A DNA stretch of 64,000 nucleotides from CAVOGJ01 sp963700865 (GCA_963700865.1 CAVOZC010000022.1:124001-188000), one strand, 5' to 3'. Counted from the first letter of the stretch, positions 41,892-50,693 are shown. Notes: a model not told the origin generated them from the letters alone. Numbers and translations: made by a program.

Positions 41892-43198
41892 TCAGTCCTG
41901 TTTTTCGTTGAGTCCATGCTCCTTGTTCGTCTCGTCATAGATGGGCTGGAGCACGTCCTGCATGTCGTATTTACCATTTCCAATAAACTTCGAGAAGGGG
42001 ATTCTGAGTGTTGGATCGGGCACCAGTGGTTTCTCGGTGGGCTGAGGTGGCCAGACATCTTCATCAAAAACCGTCATCCGCGTGCGAATGCTGTCCTTGG
42101 TGATATTCCACACCATGTAGTCGATTGAGAGGCTCAAAGGACCATCATAGGTCGTCCGGATGCGTCTCTCGATATCAGGCCCGGTATCAAAGTCGTTAAA
42201 GAAGTGAAAGGCGACAGCCATCCGCGGTTTGACGATCGACATTAGTTTCCCATACGCCTCCGGGGCAGTATGGACTTGGGTGCCGACATCCAGCGCACCT
42301 TGCGGGGTGAATTTGAACTTTTCAACCAGGGCCGGAACCGTGATGAAACACTCGTGAATTACCAAGTCGGCATCTTTGGCATATTCGGCAAACCACTTGT
42401 TGGGATAGGTATCGCCTCCGAATACGAATTTGAAATCGTTCCACTCAAGGATGTAACTCACCGGGCCGTCCAGGGAGTGAATGGCCGGGATCGTCCGGAT
42501 CGTCACGCCGTTTTCCTGATAGACGATCTCATTGACGCCCTTGTAATCAAACTCGGTCACTTCAAAGGGGACGTACCCACGTGGGTCGGTGATTCCCTTG
42601 CGGCCGTCAAGGTCCCACGTCAGCGCTTTGTAGAGATGATCCAACGCGTATTTCGTCCCCCGTTCCGGTGTATCGCCGCTCGGCCCCCAGACACGGAGTG
42701 GTTTCTGACGCCCCATGAGGGCACCACCGATAAACAGCGCATCCATATCACCGAAGTGGTCGGAATGCAGGTGGCTGAGAAAGACCTTGTCGAGATAGTT
42801 GTAAGGAATCTGAAGTGCTGAGAGACGTTCGGCTGATCCAGTTCCGATATCGAAGAGGAATTTGTCGCCGTTACCCAGTTCGAGCAGGAAGCACGTCGCC
42901 GCCTGCTTAGGTCGTGCCGTCGGCATGCCGGTTCCGCAGGCAATCAACCGCATTTCGTTCGGTCCGAGGGCCTCACTATTGGGCGCGTAGAAATCGCGAG
43001 CTCGCGCCTGACGGGTGAGTCTTGCGTGGCCACGGCACCGTCTTGGTCCGTCTGACCGTCGTCCTTCGCAGTTTCTGTTTCTTGGGCTTGAGCGACTCGC
43101 TCTCGTTGCCCTCGCGTGCAGCCGAAGAGGTAACCGATCAGTCCAGCGATCAAGGCGACGATCAGCACCGGCGGTCCAGCTTGTCTTATTCTTGCCAT
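41892..43198 (-). CDS. Membrane-anchored metallo-beta-lactamase-fold hydrolase (one frameshift)
   Basis: Zinc hydrolase with an N-terminal membrane anchor (PPVLIVALIAGLIGYLFGC, starting ATG 43198) and an MBL domain. The domain starts MRLIACGTGMPTARPKQAATC and contains the metal motif SHLHSDHFGD, then FKFVFGGDTYPN and VIHECF. A shift near 42995-43010 is needed to pass from the anchor to ARDFYAPNSEALGPNEMRL. Otherwise the domain would begin at 42953 without an export signal. It resembles the RNase Z/arylsulfatase-like branch, which databases sometimes label GntH; I do not infer guanitoxin synthesis. It is divergent from a TetR gene with two matching operator-like sites between them. Confidence 0.82.
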
Positions 43199-43246
43199 GG
43201 CGGCGGCTCCTGGGCTGGTGCTCAAGTAGGTCAAACTAGGGGTTCC

Positions 43247-43318
43247 ATAGACAGGTCTACGGTTTGTACTGTATTATTTTACTGTGCGATTGTGGCAAGT
43301 CAATAGACCCCTCTACGG
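43247..43318. promoter_or_regulatory. Two direct copies of a candidate TetR operator
   Basis: ATAGACAGGTCTACGG at 43247-43262 and ATAGACCCCTCTACGG at 43303-43318 share ATAGACnnnTCTACGG, with an inner TAGA/TCTA inverted repeat. They lie 56 bases apart, in the 129-base gap between the divergent MBL and TetR genes. The second ends 9 bases before the TetR ATG. Position and symmetry fit autoregulation plus control of the divergent gene; this is inferred, not shown. Confidence 0.6.
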
Positions 43319-43327
43319 AGATCCACC

Positions 43328-43915
43328 ATGGGGACAAAAGTGGACAAAACTAAGCGGCTGGACCGTGAGGACTGGCTTGGCGCGGCCTTGGAAGTGCTCC
43401 AGAGCGAGGGTGTCGGGAAAGTCAACGTCGTCCGAATCGCGAGAGATTTGGGCGTAACCAGCGGCAGTTTCTACTGGCATTTCAAGGATCGCAATGACCT
43501 CTTGCAAAGCATGCTTGACTTTTGGGTTAGCTCACAGACTGAGGAAATTCTCGAAAACGTCGATCAGGGCACGCCGTCAGATCGGCTCCTCAAGCTGATG
43601 GAGATCCTTACGCTGGGCGAGCAAGCCCGATACGAAGTGGCTATTCGGGCATGGGCCGGATTCGACAAGATGGCCGCCGAAGTCGTCCGCGGTACCGATA
43701 AGCGAAGAATCGAATGGCTGCGCAGCATATTCCACGAATTGGGTTTCAGCGGCGTCGAGGCGGAAATGCGGGCACGCCTGTTCGTCTACTATCAACTCGC
43801 CGAGCCAATGGTTCTTTGGCGGGAGCCTAAGAGCAAACAACGAGAGATCGTCAGACTGCGTCATAGACTCCTAACGAGCCCTGTTGCGGCGAAGGCGGAG
43901 TGCGGAAATGACTGA
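43328..43915 (+). CDS. TetR-family transcriptional regulator
   Basis: Repressor-type protein of 195 residues. The N-terminal helix-turn-helix spans about 33-60 (VVRIARDLGVTSGSFYWHFKDRNDLL), with the typical TetR GSFYWHF recognition helix. The ligand-binding C-terminal domain is diverged, so the inducer is unknown. ATG at 43328, 9 bases after the second operator-like site. It is divergent from the MBL gene and 101 bases upstream of the exported-protein/ABC operon. It may control both. Confidence 0.88.
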   Translation: MGTKVDKTKRLDREDWLGAALEVLQSEGVGKVNVVRIARDLGVTSGSFYWHFKDRNDLLQSMLDFWVSSQTEEILENVDQGTPSDRLLKLMEILTLGEQARYEVAIRAWAGFDKMAAEVVRGTDKRRIEWLRSIFHELGFSGVEAEMRARLFVYYQLAEPMVLWREPKSKQREIVRLRHRLLTSPVAAKAECGND

Positions 43916-44016
43916 GGTGAGCTCAACCGCTGCGACGTGCGAAGTCTGCCTCGCGCATGAGAACGATACCAAGGCGTGATGCTCAGATCGGAGCAAGAAT
44001 TGTTGACGAGAAAGTA

Positions 44017-45843
44017 ATGACCACGACACGCAGCACGCACATCCACTGGCTCGCCATAGCCGCGTTCGTCGGCCTGGCGGCCATGAATCAGCGGGCGGAT
44101 GCTGACGCTCTCGTCGTTACTCGAGCAATGCAAGCGTCCACCATTGTCGAAATCTTCATCGAGCGAAAGCAGATCCGCGTTGAGATTGAGGTGGGCGCAG
44201 GGGATATTGAGTCATTTGCGAACGTCCTTCCGGATGAACTCTACGAAAAGATCATTGGCCGCGCACAGCCGCTCGAGGAGCGCTTGCGAGTCTTCTTTGA
44301 CTCTGACTGGGTGATGCGGGCCGATGGCGATTCGTTAGTTGGCCGACTCGACCGGATTGTACTGGCCAAGCGCGTGGTTCGGGATGAGGTGACTGGCGCA
44401 GCGTTGGCCGCACAGCCAGACGACGCGGAACGCGTCATCCGGCTCACTTTGCTCTATCAGTTGGGCAGCCACCCGCAAACACTGAGCATCCGTCCCCCAC
44501 GGATCGGCGGCAACGTGACTGCGAGCATGGGTTTCGTTTGCTACCACGATGGGCTACCCGTCAATGACTTTCGCTACCTGTCTGGCGAAGTGACGCTGGA
44601 TCTCGACTGGGGCGATCCCTGGTATTCGCGATTTCGCCACCCTAACTTGCGTCGGCAATTCGACGCCCCCCTATCGGCGTATCTCTACGTCGAGCCTTAC
44701 GAAGTACGCAAGGAGATTATCGTCCGCCCAAAGGACTTGCAGAAATGGCTCGATCTTGGGCTGCGAGACGATGGTGTCATTCCAGTTGGCCAGCAAGAAG
44801 AGTTGAAGAAACGCGTGGTCGAATTCTTGTCGACGAAGAACTCCGTGACGATCGATGGGCGAAGGGGCGAAGGGCGGATTGACCGCATTCATTTCATTCA
44901 CCGGACGCTGCGCACAACCGGCATCATCGAGCCACCTGTCGATTTGGATGCGACATCCGCGACGCTTGGTGTCATCTTCGTCTATCCGATTGACAGGTTG
45001 CCCGAAGAAGTCTCGATGAAGTGGGAGCTGTTCAGCCCCAAAATTCAGGTGGTTCCGGCGGTCGCTTCCGACGAAGCAGGCGGATTACCGTCCAAGGTCA
45101 CACCCGACGATCCCGTGTTGGTGTGGAAAAACTACCTGACAAATCCGACCAATCCCCAGATGATGACCATCGCCAAGCCACCGGCACAGCGACGGCTGGC
45201 AATCCCTCTAGCATCCGTCCTCTGTGGCGTCGTGCTGGTTGTCATGCTTGTCGTGTTAGGCAAGCAGTGGTCAATGGGCCGGGGCATTTCTCGACTAACG
45301 TTGACATTATCACTCGCCCTGTTTGCCGTCGGATTGATGCTGCTGCCGTTAGCGAAGATGGAGATCGCCGATCCATTCGCAGATGAACCAAGTCTGCCTG
45401 AAAACTCGGCGCAGGAGCTTCTCTCCGGCCTCTTGCACAACGTCTACCGCTCGTTCGATCATCACGATGAGAGTCTGATTTATGATCGATTGGCCAAGAG
45501 CATTACTGGCGAGTTACTCTCGGACGTCTACCTGGAAACTCGCAAGAGCATGGAAGTCAAAAATCAGGGTGGTTTGCGCATTTCGGTCAAGGAAGTGAAT
45601 GTCACGGAACTGCAGTTAGTGGAGGAAGCTGGGACGGAGCCTAGGTTTCGGTGCCGATGGCGGGTTGCCGGATGGATCGGCCATTGGGGACATGTCCACG
45701 CCCGAGCCAATGAACACTTGGCGATCATCACGGTTGCTCCTCGTGATGGCAAGTGGAAGATTACAGGCATCAAAATGCTCGACGAACAGTCACTCGACCC
45801 GCCACAAAACGCGCGCTCACCGCAACAGGACGCAGGAGCATGA
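44017..45843 (+). CDS. Exported protein with two C-terminal membrane segments, ABC-exporter partner
   Basis: Protein of 608 residues. A signal-like segment (HIHWLAIAAFVGLAAMNQRADA) is followed by a large extracytoplasmic region, two membrane segments near 395-445 (LAIPLASVLCGVVLVVMLVV and LTLTLSLALFAVGLMLLPLA), and a C-terminal region resembling an NTF2-like fold (LLSGLLHNVYRSFDHHDESLIYDRLAKSITGEL). ATG 44017 was chosen over the upstream frame start because the hydrophobic segment follows directly. The stop overlaps the ATP-binding gene start (ATGA at 45840-45843). I do not recognise the family. Its place suggests a periplasmic or accessory subunit. Confidence 0.8.
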   Translation: MTTTRSTHIHWLAIAAFVGLAAMNQRADADALVVTRAMQASTIVEIFIERKQIRVEIEVGAGDIESFANVLPDELYEKIIGRAQPLEERLRVFFDSDWVMRADGDSLVGRLDRIVLAKRVVRDEVTGAALAAQPDDAERVIRLTLLYQLGSHPQTLSIRPPRIGGNVTASMGFVCYHDGLPVNDFRYLSGEVTLDLDWGDPWYSRFRHPNLRRQFDAPLSAYLYVEPYEVRKEIIVRPKDLQKWLDLGLRDDGVIPVGQQEELKKRVVEFLSTKNSVTIDGRRGEGRIDRIHFIHRTLRTTGIIEPPVDLDATSATLGVIFVYPIDRLPEEVSMKWELFSPKIQVVPAVASDEAGGLPSKVTPDDPVLVWKNYLTNPTNPQMMTIAKPPAQRRLAIPLASVLCGVVLVVMLVVLGKQWSMGRGISRLTLTLSLALFAVGLMLLPLAKMEIADPFADEPSLPENSAQELLSGLLHNVYRSFDHHDESLIYDRLAKSITGELLSDVYLETRKSMEVKNQGGLRISVKEVNVTELQLVEEAGTEPRFRCRWRVAGWIGHWGHVHARANEHLAIITVAPRDGKWKITGIKMLDEQSLDPPQNARSPQQDAGA

Positions 45844-46535
45844 TTGAGCTTAGAGATTTACGGTTTGCGTATGGCGATGGTGGCTTTGGACTGCAGGTGG
45901 AGAGACTTTCTATTGCCAAGGGGCAGCGTGTCGGCTGGATCGGTCCGAGCGGATCTGGAAAGACGACTCTTCTGCATCTTGTCGCTGGCATCCTTTCTCC
46001 GGCAGCCGGCCGTGTGGATACGTGCGGGAAGGAGCTTACCGCTTTGCAGGATGCTGCGCGGCGAGATTTTCGCATTTCTAACGTCGGACTGGTGTTTCAG
46101 GACTTCGCGTTACTGGATTATCTGAGCGTGCTGGACAACATCCTCCTGCCTTACCGCATCAATCGATCGTTACGCCTGGAAGGAATCGTGTGTGATCGCG
46201 CCCAACAACTCGCTGAGGATGTGGGGCTCGGAGAGATGCTCACGCGGCGGCCGACAAAGCTCTCGCAGGGCGAGCGTCAGCGAGTCGCCGTCTGCCGAGC
46301 GCTCGTCATGAATCCGCAGCTGCTGCTTGCCGACGAGCCCACTGCCAATCTGGATCCCGGCAATGCAGCGAGAGTTCTTGACATCCTTGACGGATACGCC
46401 ACGAAGCAAGCGGCAACCTTGGTTGTTGTGACGCACGATCGAGAGGTTCTGACGCGTTTCGATGAAACGATCGATGTTTCAACATTCTGCACGTCGGCTC
46501 AGTGCGATCCAGCAGGAGGCGGCGACAATGCGTGA
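45840..46535 (+). CDS. ABC transporter ATP-binding protein (LolD/MacB-like)
   Basis: ATPase of 231 residues: Walker A GPSGSGKT at 35-42, Q-loop in VFQDFALLDY, signature LSQGE at 141-145, Walker B LLLADEP at 161-167 and His199 in THD. It matches the LolD/FtsE/MacB group, which works with FtsX-like permeases in lipoprotein or peptide export and mechanotransmission. The ATG at 45840 overlaps the preceding stop, and the permease gene overlaps its end by 8 bases. Translation of the three genes is therefore coupled. Confidence 0.9.
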   Translation: MIELRDLRFAYGDGGFGLQVERLSIAKGQRVGWIGPSGSGKTTLLHLVAGILSPAAGRVDTCGKELTALQDAARRDFRISNVGLVFQDFALLDYLSVLDNILLPYRINRSLRLEGIVCDRAQQLAEDVGLGEMLTRRPTKLSQGERQRVAVCRALVMNPQLLLADEPTANLDPGNAARVLDILDGYATKQAATLVVVTHDREVLTRFDETIDVSTFCTSAQCDPAGGGDNA

Positions 46536-47658
46536 CAGCTTGTATCTGGCGTGGCAGTATCTTCGCCACCACCGAATGGTCACTGCGGTATTGGTCGCAT
46601 CGATCACGCTGATCATCTACTTGCCGGCAGCCCTTCAAGTCATCGTCAACAACGCCGAAGAACACTTTCGCTCGCGAGCCGATTCCACGCCGCTCGTCGT
46701 TGGCCCACGAGGTAGCTCGCTGGAACTCGTCCTCGGCAGCGTCTATTTCGACAAACCTTACGAAGGTGTGCTGCGCTTGGAGCAGTTGCGACGGCTCGAA
46801 GACCAAGACCTCGGGCAGGCGATTCCACTGCACGTCAGGTTCAAGGCGCGTGATTGTCAGATTGTGGGAACGACCAAGAACTACCTACGCCTTCGCAACC
46901 TCAGCATGGCCCAGGGAAGAAGCTGGAGCCTGCTCGGGGAATGCGTCATCGGTGCGCGTGTCGCCGACAAGCTTGGTGTCCAGGTTGGCGACAAGATTCC
47001 GGTTTCAACATCAACGGCGTTTACTCTCGACAATCCTCCGTTGCGTCTCCACGTCGCAGGTGTGTTCGCGACCACCGAGACTCCGGATGACGAGGCAATC
47101 TTTGTCAATCTCGAAACCACTTGGATTATCGAGGGGCTTGGTCACGGACACGTCCGCGGCGCACAGCACGGATCTCCGGAAGCCCAACTGTACACGGACA
47201 TTACGAAAGAGAACGTCGCCAGCTTTCACTTCCATGGCAATCGTGACAAGTTTCCGATCACGGCGATTATCGTGACACCCGCCAGCGACAAGGCCCAAAC
47301 GATCCTCCTGGGGCAATATTTCTCGCCTGACGAGACCGCCCAAATCGTCCGTCCGCGGGAAGTGATAGAACGTTTACTCGAAAGGGTCATCATGATCCGC
47401 AGCTACATGATCGCAATCATCGCAGTCGTCTCGCTGGTTACACTGCTAACAATGACGCTCGTGATTGTCCTTTCTATCCGCTTGCGGCGCGCGGAGATCG
47501 TGACCATGTCGAAAATGGGCTGCTCCAGGTTCACCATTACGTCAATCCTCGGCAGCCAAATCGCAATCATCGTATTGGCGAGTTCGGCCGTCGCTACGGC
47601 CCTGGCCTTGCTCACAGATGCGTACGGATCGGAGCTCGTCCGATTGTTGATTCTTTAA
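46528..47658 (+). CDS. FtsX-like ABC transporter permease
   Basis: Permease of 376 residues. It has an N-terminal membrane segment (MVTAVLVASITLIIYLPAAL), a large periplasmic MacB-core-like domain with QGRSWSLLGECVIGARVADKLGVQVGDKIPV, and C-terminal membrane segments (SYMIAIIAVVSLVTLLTMTLVIVLSIRLRRAEI, IAIIVLASSAVATALALL). The cytoplasmic RRAEIVTMSKMGCS loop is typical of FtsX permeases. ATG 46528 overlaps the ATPase gene. Substrate unknown; with the 44017 protein it forms a probable three-part machine. Confidence 0.87.
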   Translation: MRDSLYLAWQYLRHHRMVTAVLVASITLIIYLPAALQVIVNNAEEHFRSRADSTPLVVGPRGSSLELVLGSVYFDKPYEGVLRLEQLRRLEDQDLGQAIPLHVRFKARDCQIVGTTKNYLRLRNLSMAQGRSWSLLGECVIGARVADKLGVQVGDKIPVSTSTAFTLDNPPLRLHVAGVFATTETPDDEAIFVNLETTWIIEGLGHGHVRGAQHGSPEAQLYTDITKENVASFHFHGNRDKFPITAIIVTPASDKAQTILLGQYFSPDETAQIVRPREVIERLLERVIMIRSYMIAIIAVVSLVTLLTMTLVIVLSIRLRRAEIVTMSKMGCSRFTITSILGSQIAIIVLASSAVATALALLTDAYGSELVRLLIL

Positions 47659-47796
47659 GATCGATGCGACGCATTGCTCAGCAATTTTAGCTCACTCGGT
47701 TCAAGGTCCTCGAATTCCTGAGGTCGCGCAACCTGCGGAGGTTTGGCACACCGCTGCGAGTTTTTGTAATCGACGCGACGCTGATACACCCAGGAA

Positions 47797-48095
47797 TCTC
47801 GCAAGTGGTACGTGCAGTACAAAGATTCTGAAGGAGCATGGAAGCGAGTTGCAGGCTATACAGACAAGGATGCGACCGCTCAGCTTGCTGCCGAGCTGGA
47901 ACGCCAATCCGAAAGGCAAGAAGCAGGCCTTGCTGACAGCTATCGCAAGGGGAAGTCAACCCCACGATGAACGTGTACAGCCACGTGCAAATGGAGGAAC
48001 AGGCGGCCGCCGCTGCGGCCTTGGCACCTCCCCCGAAACTGAGTAACGGAGCCGCCAAGAAGGGGCGAAAACGGCGAACAGCGGACTCGAAATAG
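47797..48095 (+). pseudogene. Decayed tyrosine-recombinase (integrase) gene
   Basis: An N-terminal part reads SRKWYVQYKDSEGAWKRVAG, YTDKDATAQLAAELERQSER, QEAGLADSYRK and a stop at 47968-47970. A second frame gives MNVYSHVQMEEQAAAAAALAPPPK to a stop at 48093-48095, the usual integrase C-terminus with the catalytic Tyr in VYSH. Almost the whole catalytic domain between them is missing. It lies 180 bases from a tRNA gene, the classical integration site. It is not functional. Confidence 0.75.
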
Positions 48096-48211
48096 GCCGA
48101 TTCCGCTGCTTTCGGTTTGCACATATGTTTGCACAAACTCACGACTTTTGGGTGCATTTCAGGTCATCTCAGGTCACTGAGGCCGAGCGAGAGAGCGAAA
48201 ATGCAGAAACG

Positions 48212-48241
48212 AAAAAACCTCTGCGTTTGCAGGGGTTTTTT
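48212..48241. terminator. Bidirectional intrinsic terminator
   Basis: A 13-bp stem (AAAAAACCTCTGC with GCAGGGGTTTTTT) closes a GTTT tetraloop, with A/T tracts on both sides. It lies 36 bases downstream of the tRNA 3' end on the minus strand and probably ends its transcript. Confidence 0.8.
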
Positions 48242-48277
48242 CAGCCTTGGTCACCTCTAGTCACCGTGAGTCATAAG

Positions 48278-48351
48278 TAGCGGAGGAGGGATTCGAACCC
48301 CCGACACGCGGATTATGATTCCGCTGCTCTAACCAACTGAGCTACTCCGCC
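48278..48351 (-). tRNA. tRNA with CAT anticodon (probably elongator Met)
   Basis: 74-nt cloverleaf. The acceptor stem GGCGGAG pairs with CTCCGCT (one G-U) plus discriminator A. The D-arm is TAGCTCAGTTGGTTAGAGC. The anticodon stem GCGGA/TCCGC holds ATCATAA with anticodon CAT. The T-arm is GGGGGTTCGAATCCCTC. CCA is not encoded. A CAT anticodon may mean elongator Met or lysidine-modified Ile; the sequence looks Met-like and lacks initiator features such as a 1-72 mismatch with a GGG/CCC anticodon stem. Confidence 0.92.
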
Positions 48352-48864
48352 AAATTGTTACCTCATCGGGACGTCATCCGGCCATCGACCGGCCTATTTC
48401 AGACGTGCCCACGCCCCAGCGTCCACCGCAAGCTGAGCCTTCCGCACTCACGCGCCCTCCAGCGTTACGACATTCACCGAAAACGGTGAGTCACGATGGC
48501 CTAATCTCGTAATCGTAAACAATCGGCACTCCATGGCAAGTGCCTCCCACCACGCCTGCCGAATCCCGATGTTCCGCCTCTTCCGCACCCTCGAAGCGGT
48601 CCTGCGGAACGGTGCGGTCGGCTGACCAGGATTGGTGCCCGCTAGATCGTCCCCATGGCGACTCACCCCCAGCCCCGAACCAAGCAAATGGGGCCCGCAA
48701 GACAATGTTTTCGAGGACCCAGAGAACCGCCATGCCCCGCCAGGCCAAACTGCGTTATCCTATGAGCAGGTCCCGGGACCTGGCGAACCCTCGCCCGCCG
48801 ATGCAACGGCCTTGGCCCGGTGGAAAACACGACGTGCGAGAATCCTTCGGAAAGGACCTGAATC
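48352..48864. other. Gap between the tRNA and the CBS-domain gene
   Basis: About 510 bases with no convincing gene. Overlapping minus-strand frames (48448-48705, 48491-48748) have no recognisable motif. A GGAAAGGA ribosome site for the next gene lies just before 48865. Confidence 0.4.
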
Positions 48865-49362
48865 ATGAGCCTTCCAAAACTCTTGCAGGTAACTGCGGCC
48901 GATGTCATGCAAAAGCACGTAGTCACGATATCGCAGGACGAGACGCTCCGCGAAGCCTTACAGCTAATGACCGAGAATCATGTCGGGGGGCTACCGGTGG
49001 TCGATCAGGGTTCGCGTTGTATCGGCCTGGTTTCCGCGACCGATATCCTGAATTACGAACAAGAACACACGCAAGAAGTCGAGGAGGGAAACGCCGACGC
49101 GGCCCGTTATTACGACCGCGAAACCGAACGTTGGGAAACGGTGAGGCTCACCGCGTTCGCGTTGGAACAATTCAGTACCGTGCGCGTCAGTGAAGTGATG
49201 GCCGTGGATCTGATTTCCGTCGAGGCTGAGACACCGATCAAGCGAGTGGCCGAAACCATGGAACAGGCCGGGGTCCACCGTGTCCTGGTGCTGGATCCGC
49301 GGCAGCAACTGCTGGGCATCATCGCGGCTTCGGATTTCGTTCGGCTGATTGCTCGGGCCTAG
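48865..49362 (+). CDS. Protein with two CBS domains
   Basis: Protein of 165 residues made of two CBS domains (about 8-65 and 103-163). These normally bind adenosine nucleotides and sense energy state. Typical segments are ADVMQKHVVTISQDETLREALQLM, GLPVVD, GLVSATDIL, VSEVMAVDLISVEAETPIKRVAETM and GIIAASDFVRL. The linker is acidic (EEGNADAARYYDRETERWE). A stand-alone CBS pair usually regulates a partner protein, which cannot be named here. GGAAAGGA precedes the ATG. Confidence 0.88.
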   Translation: MSLPKLLQVTAADVMQKHVVTISQDETLREALQLMTENHVGGLPVVDQGSRCIGLVSATDILNYEQEHTQEVEEGNADAARYYDRETERWETVRLTAFALEQFSTVRVSEVMAVDLISVEAETPIKRVAETMEQAGVHRVLVLDPRQQLLGIIAASDFVRLIARA

Positions 49363-49560
49363 CACATCGACGGCCTACGCAATGGCCGGCCGGAATGCGC
49401 GAAACGGTATCGCCGGGGAAACGGGCCCACCTTCTTTTTGACGTTCCACGTGGGCCAGCAAGTTACCTGGTCTGCGAAAAAAGGCCGACGCCGTCCTTGC
49501 CCCATCGATGTTCAGGACCGTCCGAAAGCCACGACTTGACGTGTGGGATCGCTGGCCGGT

Positions 49561-49600
49561 CGGGGAAAGCGGCGAAGGATCGCCGCACTCCAAATGCCGC
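49561..49600 (+). repeat. Copy of the dispersed GCGGCGAAGGATCGCCGC repeat
   Basis: GCGGCGAAGGATCGCCGC forms a 7-bp hairpin and is followed by ACTCCAAATGCCGC. Related copies are at 22728-22763 and 51237-51272 in the same orientation. It lies in the 438-base gap between the CBS gene and the thioredoxin-like gene, which holds no other feature I can support. Confidence 0.6.
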
Positions 49601-49800
49601 ACTTCAAATGCCGCCCACCTCCGTGGGCGAGGCGGCAGGGCGACTTGGCGACCCGACGTGATCCGCAGGAACGGAATAATCGCGCCCGGTCATGACCCGA
49701 CCGGCCCGAGACCGAATCGTTGCCGATGGACCGGGCAAAGCGTTGACCTAGGCTTTCTGCACTGAGTCGCCGATTGCCCATTCAGGTCAAGGGGTCTTCT

Positions 49801-50178
49801 ATGCACAACGCGGGCAAGATCGTGGTGATCGCCACGCTGTTGATGATCGGTCCTCCCCTCGTGGTGGTGGCAACGCATTGGAATCGAATTGTCGAAATGG
49901 GTCACGTCGACCCGGCGACCGCCAAGGGTTATGTGCTGTATTTCACGGCACCTGGCTGACGGGGCTGCCCCAACAGCTCGGCGGTCGCCGCAGCCCGCAC
50001 CGAAGGCTTTGACATTCGCACGGTCAATATCCGCAACAACCGGAATGCGGCCAGGCAATTTGCGGTGCGATCGGCCCCCACCTTTATCTATTTTCGCGGC
50101 GGTAAAGAAGTCCGCCGACACAGCGGTTACCTCTCGGCAACCGGCATCCGGCGTCTGTACCGCGACCCGCTGTTCTAG
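49801..50178 (+). CDS. Thioredoxin-like membrane protein with in-frame UGA at the redox site (candidate selenoprotein)
   Basis: A single frame runs from ATG 49801 (AAGGGG upstream) to TAG 50176-50178, interrupted only by TGA at 49957-49959. Before it come a membrane segment (IVVIATLLMIGPPLVVVATHW) and a first thioredoxin strand, GYVLYFTAPG. After it come RGCPNSSAVAAARTEGFDIRT, the cis-Pro motif RSAPTFIYF, and GGKEVRRHSGYLS. The TGA sits exactly where the first Cys of CxxC belongs, giving UxxC. A hairpin with a GGUC apical loop follows 24 bases later. It would be a membrane-tethered disulfide reductase of 125 residues. Conventional gene callers would report only 49801-49959. An assembly error is the main alternative. 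Confidence 0.6.
49976..49994 (+). promoter_or_regulatory. Candidate bacterial SECIS element
   Basis: Right after the TGA at 49957-49959, GCTCGGC (49976-49982) pairs with GCCG and AGC (49987-49994, one bulged C) around loop GGTC. An alternative outer stem pairs GGGCTGC (49962-49968) with GCAGCCC (49990-49996). The loop sequence and distance fit the bacterial SECIS pattern; the E. coli fdhF element also has a GGUC loop. Folding by eye only. Confidence 0.45.
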
Positions 50179-50495
50179 CAGGCAAGCCTTTTTCTGTTGA
50201 GCCACCTTGTTATTTGGCGCCGTTCCACCGATGATGGGGCGTCAACTCACTTCACATGACTATCACGAAACCAGCGGCTCGACCTGCGACCCACACGCCT
50301 GATCGGTAGGCGATGGAATGTCGCTTCTCAGTGACCTCTCTTTCCTCTGCGTTATGTTTCGTGTTGCTTGACGCAACGGCTCCCCGCCCCTTTGGGGGAA
50401 CTCCGTGGCGATAAAGCGTGACGTTACCGCAGCCAACTCGGTCAAACACGTATTTCGAACGAGCACTGCATCATTTCTATTTTGGGAAGAGACAA
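50179..50495. other. Leader region of the cold-shock gene
   Basis: No gene. Contains GTTGCTTGACGCAAC and CCCCTTTGGGG small hairpins near 50365-50400, upstream of the cold-shock protein. Long structured leaders are usual for csp genes, so this may be its 5' UTR. Not proven. Confidence 0.4.
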
Positions 50496-50693
50496 ATGGC
50501 TCAAGGCACGATCAAGAAAATTACGGACAAGGGTTTTGGCTTTATCGACAACGGTACCAGCAAAGACCTGTTCTTTCACTCTTCGAGCGTCGAAGGCGTG
50601 AGTTTTGATGACCTCCATGAAGGTCAACGGGTGACGTATACCGAAGCCCATGGACAAAAAGGGCCCTGTGCCGAGCAGGTCAGCCCCACCTAA
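50496..50693 (+). CDS. Cold-shock domain protein (CspA family)
   Basis: Single-domain nucleic-acid chaperone of 65 residues, full length for the family. It starts MAQGTIKKITDKGFGFID. RNP1 is KGFGFI and RNP2 is DLFFHSS, followed by LHEGQRVTYTEAHGQKGPCAEQV. It binds single-stranded RNA/DNA in the cytoplasm. ATG 50496 is the family start; an upstream extension in frame has no conserved content. It stands 43 bases upstream of a small Lys-rich gene. Confidence 0.93.
   Translation: MAQGTIKKITDKGFGFIDNGTSKDLFFHSSSVEGVSFDDLHEGQRVTYTEAHGQKGPCAEQVSPT

Noticed and set aside
41892..43198. Guanitoxin biosynthesis hydrolase (GntH)
   Set aside because: The resemblance is at family level only, and no other guanitoxin pathway gene is nearby; kept as a generic MBL-fold hydrolase.
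48448..48748. Two overlapping minus-strand frames after the tRNA
   Set aside because: No recognisable motif, ribosome site or neighbour support; treated as an empty gap.
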